A stretch of DNA of 64,000 nt from Aralia elata (GCA_034770075.1 CM068385.1:48692721-48756720), one strand, 5' to 3'. Positions 12,071 to 24,310 are shown, counted from the first letter of the stretch. Notes: generated by a model not told the origin, from the sequence alone. A program made the numbers and translations.

Positions 12071-12951
12071 ATGATCCATTAGGATTTAGAAGTACTTTAA
12101 ATTTCTGCTCAAGGAACATCCTTTGGCCGATTAATCTAAGGTCAAACATGACTAAAAATATAGTTTTGGGTCTGGCCGACCCTCTACCAACAAGATTTTG
12201 ACTTCGGCTCCAGGTCTGAACCTTTCGTAGTTCGGGAATCCCTTCAGGCTTGGATGTCCTTTGCGTTTGGCTTCGGGAAGCCAAGGGTTTGGGTCTCAGC
12301 GTCATAATAGGACTTCGGCTTCGGAGTAGTGACTTCGGAAGTCAGGTTCGAGCCTTACTGTATAAGAGATTCTTAGCTTCGGGTCCAGCACTGAACCATA
12401 CCCATAGAGGATTATCAAAAACCTTCAGGTTCATCTACGGATTTCACTTCGGAACTACTTTACAGTTTGGGGTCGGGTAACCACCGATGTCTAACCCCAT
12501 TACTTAGGTCCATGGGTTCGGAGTGAGGTGACAAACCTCATCGGAATAGCTTCGGCCCTTCCGATATTAACTAGGTAACATGGGTAAGGTCATTAATACG
12601 AATTTGGTTTAAGTTACTAACCAGTCCCATATATATATAGTATGCAGTTCTTATACAGCTACTCTACGACTCCAAAGTTTAACATTACTATAACATTACA
12701 ACTAATCATGCTTGACTCAACTTCTACTGACTCAATAAGAAGGAAATCTATCAGGGCAAGGGAAGACTAATGCTTAAAATAAAAAGGGGTCTCACCTCTC
12801 CGGAGTTTCATTCACTATCTCTCTAGCTTTCAGATTCTGTTCGTCTCTCCGAACGACAAGAACTCCTCTTCAAGGTTACTCTTACCTCACAATATCTCTC
12901 TTGTATCAGAACTAAGAAACTCAGCAAGCTCTACAAGAGAAATCAGGGTCT

Positions 12952-12961
12952 CTATTTATAG
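12952..12961 (-). promoter_or_regulatory. TATA box in Tekay-3 3' LTR
   Basis: CTATAAATAG on the minus strand inside TCTCTATAAATAGAGA. The 5' LTR has the same box at 52766-52775. Confidence 0.7.
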
Positions 12962-13579
12962 AGAATCCTTTATCTAATCATTGATCATTACTCCGACCTT
13001 CAGACTGGTTCTAACTGAATTAACCGTTGGTCAAGAGAGGTTTGGTGGAAAGTTTACCAACCTATCTTCCAGCCATACCCAATAATCATCAGATTGGACT
13101 TTAATCGGTGAAGTAGGGAAATAGGCCATTGGCCTGATGCGGCGGATTGTACTCTTACGCAAAGATAAAATGTTTGATTAGCCTTGAACAGTAAGGACCA
13201 CAAGGTCGGGCCACTTCTAATTTGGGCCTATTTAATAACTTAACTAACCAGCTTACAAACTCACACACAATTAGCTTAGAACTGGCTTGTTTAATGAAAT
13301 AAAAAGGACTAGTCCACTATTAAGAATTTCTTAGTGGAACTATTTAAGATTAATAATACTAACTTTCTATAAGACCATTACACAAGTAGCTACTTTGGCT
13401 TATTTAAAATAATCTACAAGGCTAGTCCATTATATCTGGACTATTAAATCAATTTACATATAACCACATATAGTCACCCAAATCATTTAAAGGTTTAAAA
13501 GTAATATGCAAAAGAATTTAATAACAGAGATTAAATTATTGACCTTAATAATATTGTTTTGAAAATCGTGGTCATTACA

Positions 13580-13590
13580 TCCTCCCCCTT
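13580..13590 (-). promoter_or_regulatory. Polypurine tract of Tekay-3
   Basis: Reads AAGGGGGAGGA on the minus strand, immediately before the 3' LTR. Confidence 0.9.
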
Positions 13591-13622
13591 ATAAGAATTT
13601 CGTCCCCGGAATTTCAACATAA

Positions 13623-16600
13623 GGTCACTCAAAAAGATGCGGATAGATTGCCCTCATCTTTTCCTCAAGCTCCCATGTAGCTTCTTCAATTGCATGGTTC
13701 CTCCAGAGCACTTTGACCAGATGAATGATCTTATTCCTTAACGTTTGCTCCTTCCTATCAAGTATCTGGACAGGAATTTCTTCATACGATAAATTTTTCT
13801 CTATTTGAATTGGTTCATAAGATATAACGTGCTTATATTCAGGTTTATATGGCCGCAACACTGAAACATGAAACACGTTGTGAATGTGTCCCAGTTCAGG
13901 AGGTAGGGCTACCTCGTACGCCACTTCACCAACTCGCTTTCGAATCTCAAAAGGTCCTATGAACCTAGGGCTCAATTTCCCTTTTTTCCCAAAATGGATC
14001 TTCCCTTTTCCAGGGAGATACCTTTAGAAACACAAAACTGCCCACTTCAAAGTCTCGCTTCTAACGATATAGGTCAGCGTACTTCTTCTGTCGATCTTGG
14101 GCTGCTACCAGGCGAGCTCTTATTAATTTGATAGTATCTGCGGTCTGCTGTACCATCTCAAGTCCTAGCAGTCCTCGCTCTCCCACTTCGTCCCAACACA
14201 ACGGTGTTTGGCACTTCTATCCATATAACACTTCGTACGGTGGCATGTCGATACTAGCGTGATAATTGTTGTTGTAAGCGAACTCCACTAATGGTAAGTG
14301 ATCATCCCAGCTACCTTTCAAGTTCATCACGACCGCTCTGAGCATGTCTTCCAAGGTCTGAATCGATCGCTCACTTTGGCCATCAGTTTGAGGGGTGATA
14401 TGTCGTACTCAACCTCAACTGTGTCCCCATTCTGCCTTGCAAACTCCTCTAAAAATTTGACATGAAGCGTGGATCTCTATCAGACACAATAGATACCGGC
14501 ACCCCATGTCGCGACAAAACTTCCTTCACATAGAGCTTTGCTAACTGCTCCAGATTGTACCTTATCTTGATTGGTAGAAAATGTGTAGATTTAGTCAAAC
14601 AATCCACGATCACCCAGATCACGTCTAAACCCTTCTAAGTCAGTGGAAGTCCTACCACAAAATCCATCGTAATGTGCTCCTACTTCCACTCCGGAATCTC
14701 CAGTGGTTGTAGCAATCCACTTGGTCGCTGGTGCTCTGCCTTAACTCGTTGACATGTTAAGCACCAGCTGACACATTCCGCTACCTCCCTCTTCATGTGC
14801 GGACACCAGAAATGCTGTCGTAAGTCTTGATTCATTTTGGTACTTCTGGGATGAACAAAATACCTTGAATTGTGAGCTTCTTGTAGGATCTCTTCTCTCA
14901 ACTCCGGAACCATCGGTACCCAGATCCTCCCTTCAAACCTTAGCAGTCATGTGCTATCAACCTTATACTTTAACTCTTCACCTTCAAAAATTCGCTTCTT
15001 TAAGCCATCACATTCTTCATCCTTCTCTTGAGCCTCCCTTACTTTATCTAGTAAAGTCGGACTCGCTACTACTGTAAATGATCTCTCATTTGCATCTTCC
15101 GAATACTTGACTTCCAACCCTAGTCTTTCCATATCCCTTATCAGTTCTTCTTGAGTTGTCAACATCATCAACTTTTCTCTGCCCTTTCTACTTAGAGCAT
15201 CAGCTACTACATTGGTTTTACCGGGATGGTACAGAATTTCACAATCGTAATCTTTGATCAATTCCATCCATCGTCGTTGCCTCATATTTAGCTCCTTTTG
15301 AGTGAAGATATACTTCAGACTTTTGTGGTCTGTGTATATCTCACACTTTTCTCCATATAAATAGTGTCTCTATATCTTCAAGGCAAAAACCACTGCCGCT
15401 AATTCCAGATCGTGAGTCGAATATCCCTTCTCATAATCCTTCAATTGTCGTGACGCGTACGCAATGACCTTACCATGCTGCATTAGTACACAGCCAAGGC
15501 TTTTGTGTGACGCATCACTATACACCATAAATCCCCATGTATTGTTAGGTAAGGACAATACAGGTGCTTCACTAAGCCTTTTCTTCTATTCCATGAAACT
15601 CTCCTCATATTTATCCGTCTAAACGAACTTAACCGCTTTCCTGATCAAATTGGTTAATGGTGATGCTGTCTTCAAAAAATCTTGAATGAATCTTCAATAG
15701 TATCCCGCTAATCCTAGGAAACTTCTGATCTCCATCGGCGTCTTCGGCTACTCCCAGTTGATAACTGCCTCCACCTTTGCTGGATCCACCGAAACACCAT
15801 TCTCATCGATCACATGCCCCAGAAACTGCACTTTCTGCAACCAAAATTCTCACTTCGAGAACTTCGTATACAGCTTCTCTCTTCTCAAAGTTTCCAGTAC
15901 TATTCTCAGATGTTCCGCGTGTTCCTCCTCTGTCTCCGAGTAAACCAAAATGTCATCAATGAACACGACGACAAATTTGTCGAAGTACTGCTTGAACACT
16001 CTGTTCATCATATCCATGAATGCTGCTAGCGCATTCGTTAGTCCAAACGACATTACCAGAAATTCATAATGTCCATATCGAGTTTGGAATGCTGTCTTTG
16101 GAATATCCTCCTCCCTCACTTTCAACTGGTGGTAGCCAGTCCTCAAATCGATCTTCGAAAAGTATTTCGCTCCCTTCAATTGGTTGAACAAATCGTCAAT
16201 TCTAGGCAACAAATACTTGTTCTTAACAGTAACTTTGTTCAACTCGCGATAGTCAATACAAAGCCTTAACAATCCTTCCTTCTTCTTTACGAACAGAACT
16301 GGCACTCCCCAAGGTGACACCCTTGGTCAAATATAAGCTTTATCTAGCAGCTCCTGCAGTTGAACCATCAGTTCTTTCATCTTTACCAGAGCCATTCGGT
16401 ATGGTACCTTGGATATAGGTGTCGTTCCCGGTACCAAGTCAAGTATAAACTCTACTTCTCTATCCAGCGGCAAACCCGATAATTCCTCTGGGAAAACATC
16501 GGGAAATTCCCTTACCACAGGTATCTGGACCAGTTTTCTTTTCTCTCTTCGAGTATCAACCACATGAGCCAGATAACCCGTGTAACCCTTCCTTAGCAAT

Positions 16601-17523
16601 CTCTTTGCTTGCATCATCGTCAGACAACAAGATTATCTCGGCGATTTATTACCATAAAATACTACCTTCGATTATCTGGAGTCTTCAGGTGTATGCACTT
16701 CTTCTGACAGTCAATTACCGCTTCGTGGTTCGATAACCAATCCATCCCAAGAATGACATCGAATTCTCCCAAATGAATCGGTATCAAATCCACGCTAAGC
16801 TTAAACCCTCTCAAATCGATATAATAGTTCCTATCAACATAATCTACGAGAATAATCGCTTGATTGGCTACTTCTACGTTTATAGGATTCTCTAGTTTTT
16901 CACGGGGTAAACCTAACCGTTTAGCAAATTCTTCCGAAACAAAAGAGCAGTAAGCACCCGAATCAAATAACACATATGCATTGATATTATTGATCGGGAT
17001 AATACCTGACACTACGTCCTTCGACTCTACCGTATCCTGTACGGTCATGTTGAATATGCGTGCCATTGGTCTGTTTACTTGATTAGCTGGTCCTCCAATA
17101 GTCAACTTGATGTTGTCGTTGTTGTTCCAGTTGCCACTAGCTGCCTCACCCTTCTTCTTCGGACAGTCCCTAATCTGATGATCTGATGCTCCACATGAGA
17201 AGCAGTCCCCCTTCTTTCCTTTAGGACATTGAGGAGCAATGTGTCCCTACTGTCCACAGTGATAACAGACACCTTTCTCCCTCATGCACTCACCTGAGTG
17301 GTTTCTTTCGCAGTTATTGCACTTATTTTCTTTCTTAGCCTCCCCTCCAAACCTGTTGCCTCTAGAGGATTGGTTGTCACTCCACTTTCTTTTGTTCTGG
17401 TTGTTACCTCCACTACTTCCCCCCTTTGTTACCATCGTGACCCCTTTTCTTGTCCTGATTATACTTGGTTAATGCCTTATTTCCTCCCTCGGTGATGATT
17501 GCCCTCTCCAACAGTGTTGAAAA
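13623..17523 (-). pseudogene. gag-pol: Tekay-3 gag (3' part) and pol, degenerate
   Basis: Read right to left. The gag tail starts at 17518, where Copia-1 cut it, and has CCHC knuckles CNNCERNHSGEC, a second one broken by a stop, and CFSCGASDHQIRDC. The protease has LFDSGA near 16964. Reverse transcriptase covers about 16380-15700 with IDYREL and FIDD (about 15953-15964). RNase H has YSDAS and TDHKSLKY near 15520-15320. Integrase has its HHCC finger near 14830-14750 and the core below it. The last ORF (13975-13625) is the integrase C-terminal domain with a chromodomain-like end (LVKVLWRNH...EEATWELEE), which marks a Tekay-type chromovirus. At least ten in-frame stops and some frameshifts break it; many stops are C-to-T changes. 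Confidence 0.93.
17519..17523. repeat. Left target-site duplication of Copia-1
   Basis: GAAAA, repeated at 29132-29136. Removing the insertion and one copy restores an open gag frame in Tekay-3 whose local sequence is homologous to Tekay-1 gag. Confidence 0.93.
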
Positions 17524-17564
17524 TGTTCGTGTTATATACAAACCTAACAGTGGTATCAAGAGCC
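17524..17564 (+). other. LTR remnant and primer-binding site of Copia-1
   Basis: 17524-17549 resembles the last 26 bases of the 3' LTR (shared end ATACAAACCTAACA). The primer site TGGTATCAAGAGCC is at 17551-17564. Nearly the whole 5' LTR is absent even though the target duplication directly abuts this remnant. Confidence 0.85.
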
Positions 17565-17786
17565 AAACTTTATGCGAATTATTAATTGTCTTGATTCCGT
17601 ATATGTATGGGTATATGTTTAGAACAATTTATTAGGCATAATATGTTGTATAAAATCATGGGTTTTGAAAATAATTGCAGAAAATCGAGTTTTTGATGAA
17701 AAACTGATCAAATTCACGACGGTAGAAAAAATTGGAAAACGTTTCTAACGACCTGGTGCCATTGCGTCGTGTCCCTTTGTTAGACA

Positions 17787-17867
17787 TGGCACCGCAGCGC
17801 CATATCCCTTCGGGCGACACGGTGCCGCAGCGCCGCTTTTCTTCACTGAACTGGCGTCGCAGCGCCA
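17787..17867. repeat. Three inverted-repeat words in Copia-1 leader
   Basis: TGGCACCGCAGCGCCA (17787-17802), GGTGCCGCAGCGCCG (17821-17835) and TGGCGTCGCAGCGCCA (17852-17867). Each can form a short GC stem. The word resembles those of Athila-2 in style but not in sequence. Confidence 0.85.
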
Positions 17868-18522
17868 CTCTGACAGATTGTGCGATTTTGATGTTTTTCT
17901 GCAGTTTTTTCAAAAGTTAAAAGAAAGAGTTGTTTTACATGGTTTTATAATTAAAATAAAGAGTTATTTTAAACTTGAAATTAGATTTCATGCAACTTTA
18001 AATTGCCCATTAAATGATATCAATGCATATATGGAATGGTTTTATTATTCATGAGATGAATGTTATTTATTGATGCATATAGTGATATGTATGATAATAA
18101 ATGGGTTTGATTATGGACTATTGACCAATGTGTTATTGGATTTATTTTAGAGGATACTTGAATGAATGAGTTTTTTATAAATGGGGTCTGCGTACCTCGT
18201 CTTCTCTAGTTTTTCTTAATGTAAATTCTATCTTTCTCCTATGTACTTCCCCTTGACTGCTGATCAAGGTTTCTATTTATTGTAAATAGTTTATGTAATA
18301 GGATTAGTTAGAATTATTTTGAAGAATTGGAGACAAATGAGCAAGGAGCGCTTGAAGAACCGTTTGTAATGGAGCCCGAGTTTAAATGTAATAGTTATAT
18401 TTAAATTCAGTTCTTGCACCCTAGGTTTGACCTTTTGGTTCACTTGGTGGCTCTAGTGAACCAAACTAAAATAAAAGTCCATAATCAATCTGGGTAAAAT
18501 ATAGTATTCTATATGTGCATGA

Positions 18523-18526
<4 letters not shown>

Positions 18527-18554
<28 letters not shown>
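18527..18554. repeat. TA dinucleotide microsatellite
   Basis: About 13 uninterrupted TA units in the Copia-1 leader. Confidence 0.95.
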
Positions 18555-18558
<4 letters not shown>

Positions 18559-19223
18559 CAACATGCTTCGCATGTTAAATAATATGATGCGTATTTTATA
18601 TATATGTGCATGCGCGCTAAAAAAGATGAGACTGATAATAACAAATCCCTCAAAGAAATCCTATTAAGTTGTAACGTTCAAAGATATTTAGAATATCGAG
18701 CGTAGCCTTCTAGCATGGTAAAGCGATAGAGTATTAAATATTTAATATGAGTTTGTTGTGCACACACAAGGCAAGTATTAAATATTTAAGATGTTGCTTT
18801 ATTACATTGGATGTTAATAAGGAATTGAACATTACCGCTTTGTTGTGCACACACAAGGGCTGTATTTTTCTCTTCAATTATATGGAAATGTTGGGTCTGA
18901 CTTAACTTAGATTATTTTAGTTCTGATGTGCGCATACTTGACCATTATAATCTAAGAGGCAAAATAAAAGGAGTTACATGGTGATGTAATTGACAATAGT
19001 TCTACCTATTTATTTATATATAGTTTTTTGTGCACACACAAGGCTATATACATTTGAAATGAGATCCTTATTCTCACTAGCAAATCTTTAATTAGATTTG
19101 CCGAACTATATATTGAGGATAATATAGTTTGATGAAAATAGTGGGAGATATCAATTTAAATAAAGACCTAATTTATTTTGGTAATTAATAAAATGAATGT
19201 ATGCTAAAATGTTGTCTATTTCA

Positions 19224-20310
19224 CATGCAGAATTTGAAAAATATCATACTCACTATCACTGCGTAGCATACTTGATGCTAACAAACTGATCGGGCCGAAT
19301 TATACGAACTGGTTAGGGAATCTGAGAATTGTTCTCACTGCTGAAAAGATTTCTTATGTCCTAAATTCGCCCGTCCCTGCAACTATTGCAGAAACAACCT
19401 TTGAGGAAGAGATTGCTACTTTTAGAAAGTGGCAAGATGATGCAATCTTGGCTCAATGCATCATGCTCGCATTTATGAGTAACGAGCTTCAGCGTCAGTA
19501 TGAAACTATGGATGCTCCTACTATATTGCTGCACCTCAAAGAGTTGTATGGTGAGCAAAGTAAGACTGCTAAATATCAGATATCTAAGGAGCTCTTCCGA
19601 TCTCGAATGATTGAGGGCACTACTGTTGAGACTCATGTCCTAAAGATGATCAAACTAATTGAACAACTTGGACAATTAGGTTTCGTAATGGATTGGTTAA
19701 GTCAAGATTTGATCTTGCAGTCATTCCCAGACACCTTCTCACAATTTGTTGTGAATTTTCACATGAATAAGTTGGACGTCAGCTTGCCGAGTTACTTAAC
19801 ATGCTGAAAACTGTTGAAGGTCACTTCTTATCCAACAAGAACTAAGTCTTATTAGTGGATGATTCTTCCAAGAAAAGGAAGAGGCCCAAAGTATCTTCTG
19901 AAAAGAAGAAAAACAAGAAGGCTAAGGGCAAGGCGAAGAGAAAGGATAAAAAGAAACCTGATCATGATAGCAAAGGAATTTGCTACCATTGCAACAAGCC
20001 GGGACATTGGAAGAGGAACTGCAAGGAGTATCTTGCGGATCAAAAGCATAAGAAGCTTGGAGAAGCTTCGACTTCCGATCTAGGTTTGTTCATGATTGAA
20101 ATTAATTTTTTTGAAAGTCAAAATTCTACTTGGGTATTGGATACCGGCTGTGGTTCTCACATATGTAACAATATGCAGGGACTAAGCAGAAGTAAAAAGC
20201 TGAACAAGGATGAAGTTATCCTACGAGTGGGAAATAGAGCAAAGGTTGCTGCATTAGTTGTAGGAACTTATTGTTTAGGACACTGCCTACGGACAAGTCC
20301 ATTAGTTTAA
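19224..20310 (+). pseudogene. gag: Copia-1 gag and protease, frameshifted
   Basis: A likely start is the ATG at 19224; after a short out-of-frame piece the gag frame continues with GPNYTNW, the conserved copia gag motif. An open stretch at about 19448-19806 encodes the UBN2-type gag core. A frameshift near 19806 leads into a Lys-rich region and one CCHC knuckle, CYHCNKPGHWKRNC (19981-20022). The protease follows with LDTGCGSHICN near 20140 and its frame ends at 20310. Gag would form the particle and bind RNA; protease would cut the polyprotein. The frameshifts make the copy non-functional. Confidence 0.88.
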
Positions 20311-21299
20311 ATAATTGTTATTATGTTCCAACACTTATTAGAAACATTATTTCAATTTCTGTATTAGATATGGATGGTTTTGATATTATAATAAAGAACA
20401 ACAGTTGTTCTATTTATAATAAAAATGTTTTATATGGTGTTGGTAATTTACTGAATGGACTTTATGTACTTGACTTGCATGAAAATATACTTCAAATTGA
20501 ACAAACAAAGAAAAGAAAAAGAGATGATGTTAATAACACCTTTATGTGGCACTGTAGACTCGGTCATATTAATGAAACAAGATTAGCCAAGTTGTATAAA
20601 GATAGACTTTTAAAGCTATCTGATTATGAATCATATCCAACTTGTGAATCTTGTCTCATGGGTAAGATGACTAAATCTCCTTTTAGTGGAAAAGGAGAAA
20701 GAGTTACAGAGTTGTTAGCATTGGTACACACAGACGTATGTGGACCTATGACAACGAATGCATGAGGAGGGTATTCTTATTTTATTACTTTCACTGATGA
20801 TCATTCAAGATTTGGATATGTGTATTTGATGAAATACAAATCTGAATCGTTTGAAAAGTTCAAAGAATTCAGAAAAAGTAGAAAAGCAAACTGGCAAGAG
20901 TATTAAGATTCTTCAATCGGATCGAGGAGGGGAATACTTAACCAATAAGTTTCTGAATTGTCTCAAAGAAAATGGTATAATCTCACAATGGACTCCATCA
21001 GGAATGCCACAGTTGAATGGTGTATCTGAAAGGAGAAATCGAACCTTATTGAATATGGTTCGTTCCATGATGAGTTTTACCGACCTTCCAGTATCCTTTT
21101 GGGGTTATGCCTGAGACGGCTGCATATCTACTAAATAAGGTCCCCTTAAAGTCCGTTCCTAAGACTCCATACCAGTTATGGACAGGGAGAAAACCTAGCC
21201 TTAAGCATGTTAAGACTTGGGGATGTCCAGCTTATGTGAAAAAGTTTCAGAATGATAAGCTTGGGACAAGATCTGAAAAGTGTAAATTTGTGGGATATC
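20271..21299 (+). pseudogene. pol: Copia-1 integrase, interrupted by CACTA
   Basis: Gag-pre-integrase and integrase. The HHCC finger is visible (WHCRLGH near 20550, then CESCLMGK near 20645). Core residues are D in VHTDVCGP (near 20730), D in QSDRGGEY (near 20920) and E in NGVSERRN (near 21025), so the D,D,E triad is present. A stop at about 20763 reflects CGA to TGA in the NARGG motif, and frameshifts lie near 20860 and 21105. The frame runs into KFVGYP at 21299, where the CACTA element begins; the next codons resume at 24822. Confidence 0.9.
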
Positions 21300-21334
21300 C
21301 ACTACTACAAAACAGTAAATAGATAATGCGTAAA

Positions 21335-21612
21335 CAACGTTGTGGTTTCTATCAGAAAAACGTCGTAGTTAAGGGTGTCATCTATTTGACACCCTTATAC
21401 AACGTTTTAAAACGTTGTAGTTAGGCATATTATACAACGTTTTTTTAGAAAAAAACGTTGTAGATTTGTTTTCCATAAATTAGTGGATGCTTGAAAACGT
21501 TGTAGTTTAATATATTAGACAACGTTTAGACACATTTACACAACGTTTAGAATGTGTCATCTATTTAGACAAATTTATATAACGTTTTTAAACCGTGACT
21601 TAAAAATGTTGT
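21335..21612. repeat. CACTA left subterminal repeats
   Basis: About nine copies of ACAACGTT or AACGTTGT and close variants, including facing pairs separated by short T/A runs. The right counterpart is at about 24640-24785. Confidence 0.88.
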
Positions 21613-21982
21613 AATACATGCATATAACAACTGCTTTTAAATATCGACCATAACAACTGCCAAAATGTATCAACTATTCAAAATACAACACAATAATACC
21701 ATTCGTTTACAGTTTTAAATTACGACATCCACAAAAAATATACCAAACTATCCATATATGCATCTCAAATTCACTTTTTAATATAAATTACTACTATATT
21801 GAATTGTGAATTTGATTACATGCATCCACAAAATAAACCAAACTATCCATAAAATTAAGTTACTACCTAAGCATGTGCACAAAATCATTTGCTCATTATT
21901 ACCAACTATTGTATTTCTCTATACAATATACACAAAATTTTAGAGTAAAAGCAGTTACAGAAGAAAAATCATGAGAATGAAC

Positions 21983-22065
21983 TTATGTCCCTTTTCCTTT
22001 TGAACCTGCCCCTCTTCTCTATGGACGTTTCTTTGTAGTTTAGAAGTTGTTGCTAACTTCAAGGG
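21983..22065 (-). pseudogene. Possible terminal exon remnant inside CACTA
   Basis: The minus strand reads RRGAGSKGKGT followed by TAA (21983-21985), preceded by an in-frame TAG. The basic Gly/Lys-rich tail looks like a protein C-terminus, but I do not recognise the family. It could be chance. Confidence 0.3.
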
Positions 22066-22271
22066 ATTGAATCTGTGAAATGAATAACAACAACTCAAAC
22101 TGTAGTTGACATTATAATACATATGTTTGTGTTATGTTCCTTGGTTAATTCCTTGTGCAAAGCAAGGCATATTTTGTGTTATTGGGTTCTATACTTATAA
22201 GAAAAAATTTGAAAAAGGTAGTACAATGATATGATCAGTTTAGATGTATAAATCATTGAAATTTACACTTG

Positions 22272-22351
22272 CCAGAAGAGCCCTCAAAACTGCCCAAATG
22301 TCCTTCATGATGAAGCTTCATTGTCACTTCTTGCCCATCAAAATCAGGAGG
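22272..22351 (-). pseudogene. Possible internal exon in CACTA, unknown protein
   Basis: The minus strand has a T-rich tract and TGCAG acceptor, then an open stretch encoding PPDFDGQEVTMKLHHEGHL and a few more residues, then a possible GT donor. The K-L-H-H-x-G-H pattern resembles a motif in PB1-like domains of plant transposase-associated proteins, but this is a weak recollection. The reading phase fits the preceding exon-like piece at 23204-23290. Confidence 0.4.
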
Positions 22352-23203
22352 CTGCAATACCCGCATGCAAAAAAAAAGGTAAGAAACTTAATGCCACCAA
22401 GCTAAAACTAGTGAACACTAATTAGAATAATACCAAGTATCAACTCCCTAATCCTCCTCCCCTTTTCACCTACAAAGGTGGGGTGAACATTGAAGTTAAC
22501 TAATAAATACTTTGTTACGAACTGCTGTAAGACGAATTGGAATTAACGATATAATTAATGATCCTATCCATGACATATGAGCTTTTTATCCCTACAACTC
22601 AATAAATCCCCCACCATTTTCTCACAAATTTTATACACCCAAAAAGGCTGGGTTGTAGTAAATCATGATTCCAACTTCAGGCATAAGCATCTATTTTTTT
22701 CTGGGTTATAGTAAATCATGATTATACAGCTTCTAACTCCCAATTTTGTTTACTACAAAGTAAGCTGTCATGCAAAAGCAAAAATTTTCCTTTAAGTTGG
22801 AGGATTTCAAGTCTCAACTATGAATAAACACATGAAACCATTTCTCTACACCAGTAATCAAGTCCTATGACAATTTCTTCCTCAATCTCCACTCACAAAG
22901 AATTTATCCCAGATATTGAAAATTATCACTCTTAGGTATCTTCTAGTCCACAAACTTTATTTACACCCTCACTTCCACTTATAATTTGCTTAAATTACAA
23001 AACTATTACTTATCTTATCTTGCATAACAAATTACCTTGAATTATTGAGCTAATGAACCAAGGAAGAAGGTGTTTCAATCCACAGAAACTATAGTTGAAA
23101 CAGATTCAAGTTATAAACATAATTAAATGCTTCATCATAGTAGCTAAAACCAGATCATAGTATGCATCAAATATATTACAAATAAAAGGAATCAAAGTAG
23201 TAC

Positions 23204-23290
23204 CTCATAAGAAAATGATTGGTCCTTTGCTGCACGTTGTTGAAGATAACTATAGAAACAACTCCAAGTATTATGATAATGATCAATAAC
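23204..23290 (-). pseudogene. Possible internal exon in CACTA, unknown protein
   Basis: On the minus strand an open stretch encodes VIDHYHNTWSCFYSYLQQ and RAAKDQSFSYE, then a GAG|GTACTA donor-like site. If spliced to the piece at 22351-22272 the frame stays open. The family is not recognised. Either a decayed element gene or captured host exons. Confidence 0.4.
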
Positions 23291-24280
23291 CTTTAGCCAT
23301 ATTCACACTTCACTTAACCCAACTCCTCACAGACCATAGATAGAACGAGTATAAAATAAATATGACCCAAAAAAAATGAACATGAAAAATCTTATAGAAA
23401 ATTAGGGTTTGATACTACATTTGACTAATTTCTCAAAAACGATTGTTTTGACAAAAGTGAAATAACTATTTGGTACAACCCAGAAAAAAAATAGATGTTT
23501 ATGAGCTCTTTATCCCTACAACTCAAGAAATTGTCATAGGACTCAACTCATGTTTATGCCTGCAAGATCTCAAGAAACAAGAACACCCAGATGTTAAAAA
23601 AAGGAAGAAGTATTCGGATAGGCAAAGCATGCAAGTCCCTCCATTGGCATGTCGCAGCACGCCAAGATGTGATCAATATGCTGCACCTATTATTGGAGTG
23701 TAGAAACAGAGCATAGCACAAGAAGCAGAGAATCTTTTAATTTATTTGCAGCTACATTTTTCAGGTTGTGTATATGATAATAGTTTCAGTAAGCAAGTGA
23801 CATATAGCAATCAAACATTTCCATGTACTTGATGATTTCAACCTGGAATAATAATACCATCGTTTGCACACTCATAACAGAAACGATCAAGTTCTAAATG
23901 TATAAGCAAAAGTAAACTAATACCGATTCCTAAAGCAAGAATATAAGAACTACAAATGCAAGATGCACTTATAAGTGTAACTGTGATAAGAAAACTGAGA
24001 AACCAAGTAACACAAAAATAAATCAATTAACTAAAAATAAATCTGGCAGGTTACCAACTTACATGCTAACATCATATATCACACATTCACACGTACTAGT
24101 AGATCTTCCCAATTATTCCAATGATTATGAACAAGTACTTCAGATCTGCACCAGAAATGTTTGAGATAAAAAAGCACGAGCAGGATCATTAATTATATCG
24201 TTAATTCCAATTCGTATATGTGTGTATATACAGCTATACTCGTATATGTGTGTATATAGTGAGATTCCGATATCACTTAC

Positions 24281-24310
24281 CTTTCCCTTCTTGCTCAACT
24301 GGGTCGCCAT
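24281..24310 (-). pseudogene. Probable captured exon 1 of ribosomal protein S3 gene
   Basis: The minus strand has ATG at 24310-24308 followed by codons for MATQLSKKGK, then GTAAGT (24280-24275), a consensus splice donor. Plant 40S ribosomal protein S3 begins MATQ-[IM]-SKKRK, and as I recall its first intron falls at this point. Eight of ten residues match. I find no later S3 exon in the element. The position near the CACTA right end would place a host promoter or 5' UTR piece in the element. Confidence 0.55.

Larger units (their letters stand above)
10435..13579 (-). repeat. 3' LTR of Tekay-3 (3145 bp)
   Basis: Plus-strand ends are TGTGACACCCC and GTGGTCATTACA. A minus-strand TATA box (CTATAAATAGAG) lies at 12952-12961. 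The word array in the ACTCTACGAT orientation covers 11747-12070. The copy at 50313-53392 is collinear but lacks about 70 bases found here near 12165-12235. No protein-like frame. Confidence 0.92.
17565..19223 (+). other. Long untranslated leader of Copia-1
   Basis: About 1.66 kb without a convincing gene. It contains inverted-repeat words of the form TGGCACCGCAGCGCCA at 17787-17802, 17821-17835 and 17852-17867; a TA microsatellite at 18527-18554; and three good copies of TTTGTTGTGCACACACAAGG (18752-18771, 18839-18858, 19024-19043) with a degenerate fourth near 18923-18940. Confidence 0.8.

Noticed and set aside
17656..17920. Frames of 62-85 codons on both strands in the Copia-1 leader
   Set aside because: They overlap the hairpin words on both strands and have no conserved motif; leader position makes coding unlikely.
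23470..23703. 77-codon plus-strand frame in the CACTA element
   Set aside because: No recognisable motif; part of it comes from a phrase (TTTATCCCTACAACTCAA) also present near 22583, so probably non-coding repeat.
24281..24310. A functional ribosomal protein S3 gene
   Set aside because: Only exon 1 is visible; none of the later S3 exons can be found on the minus strand of the element.
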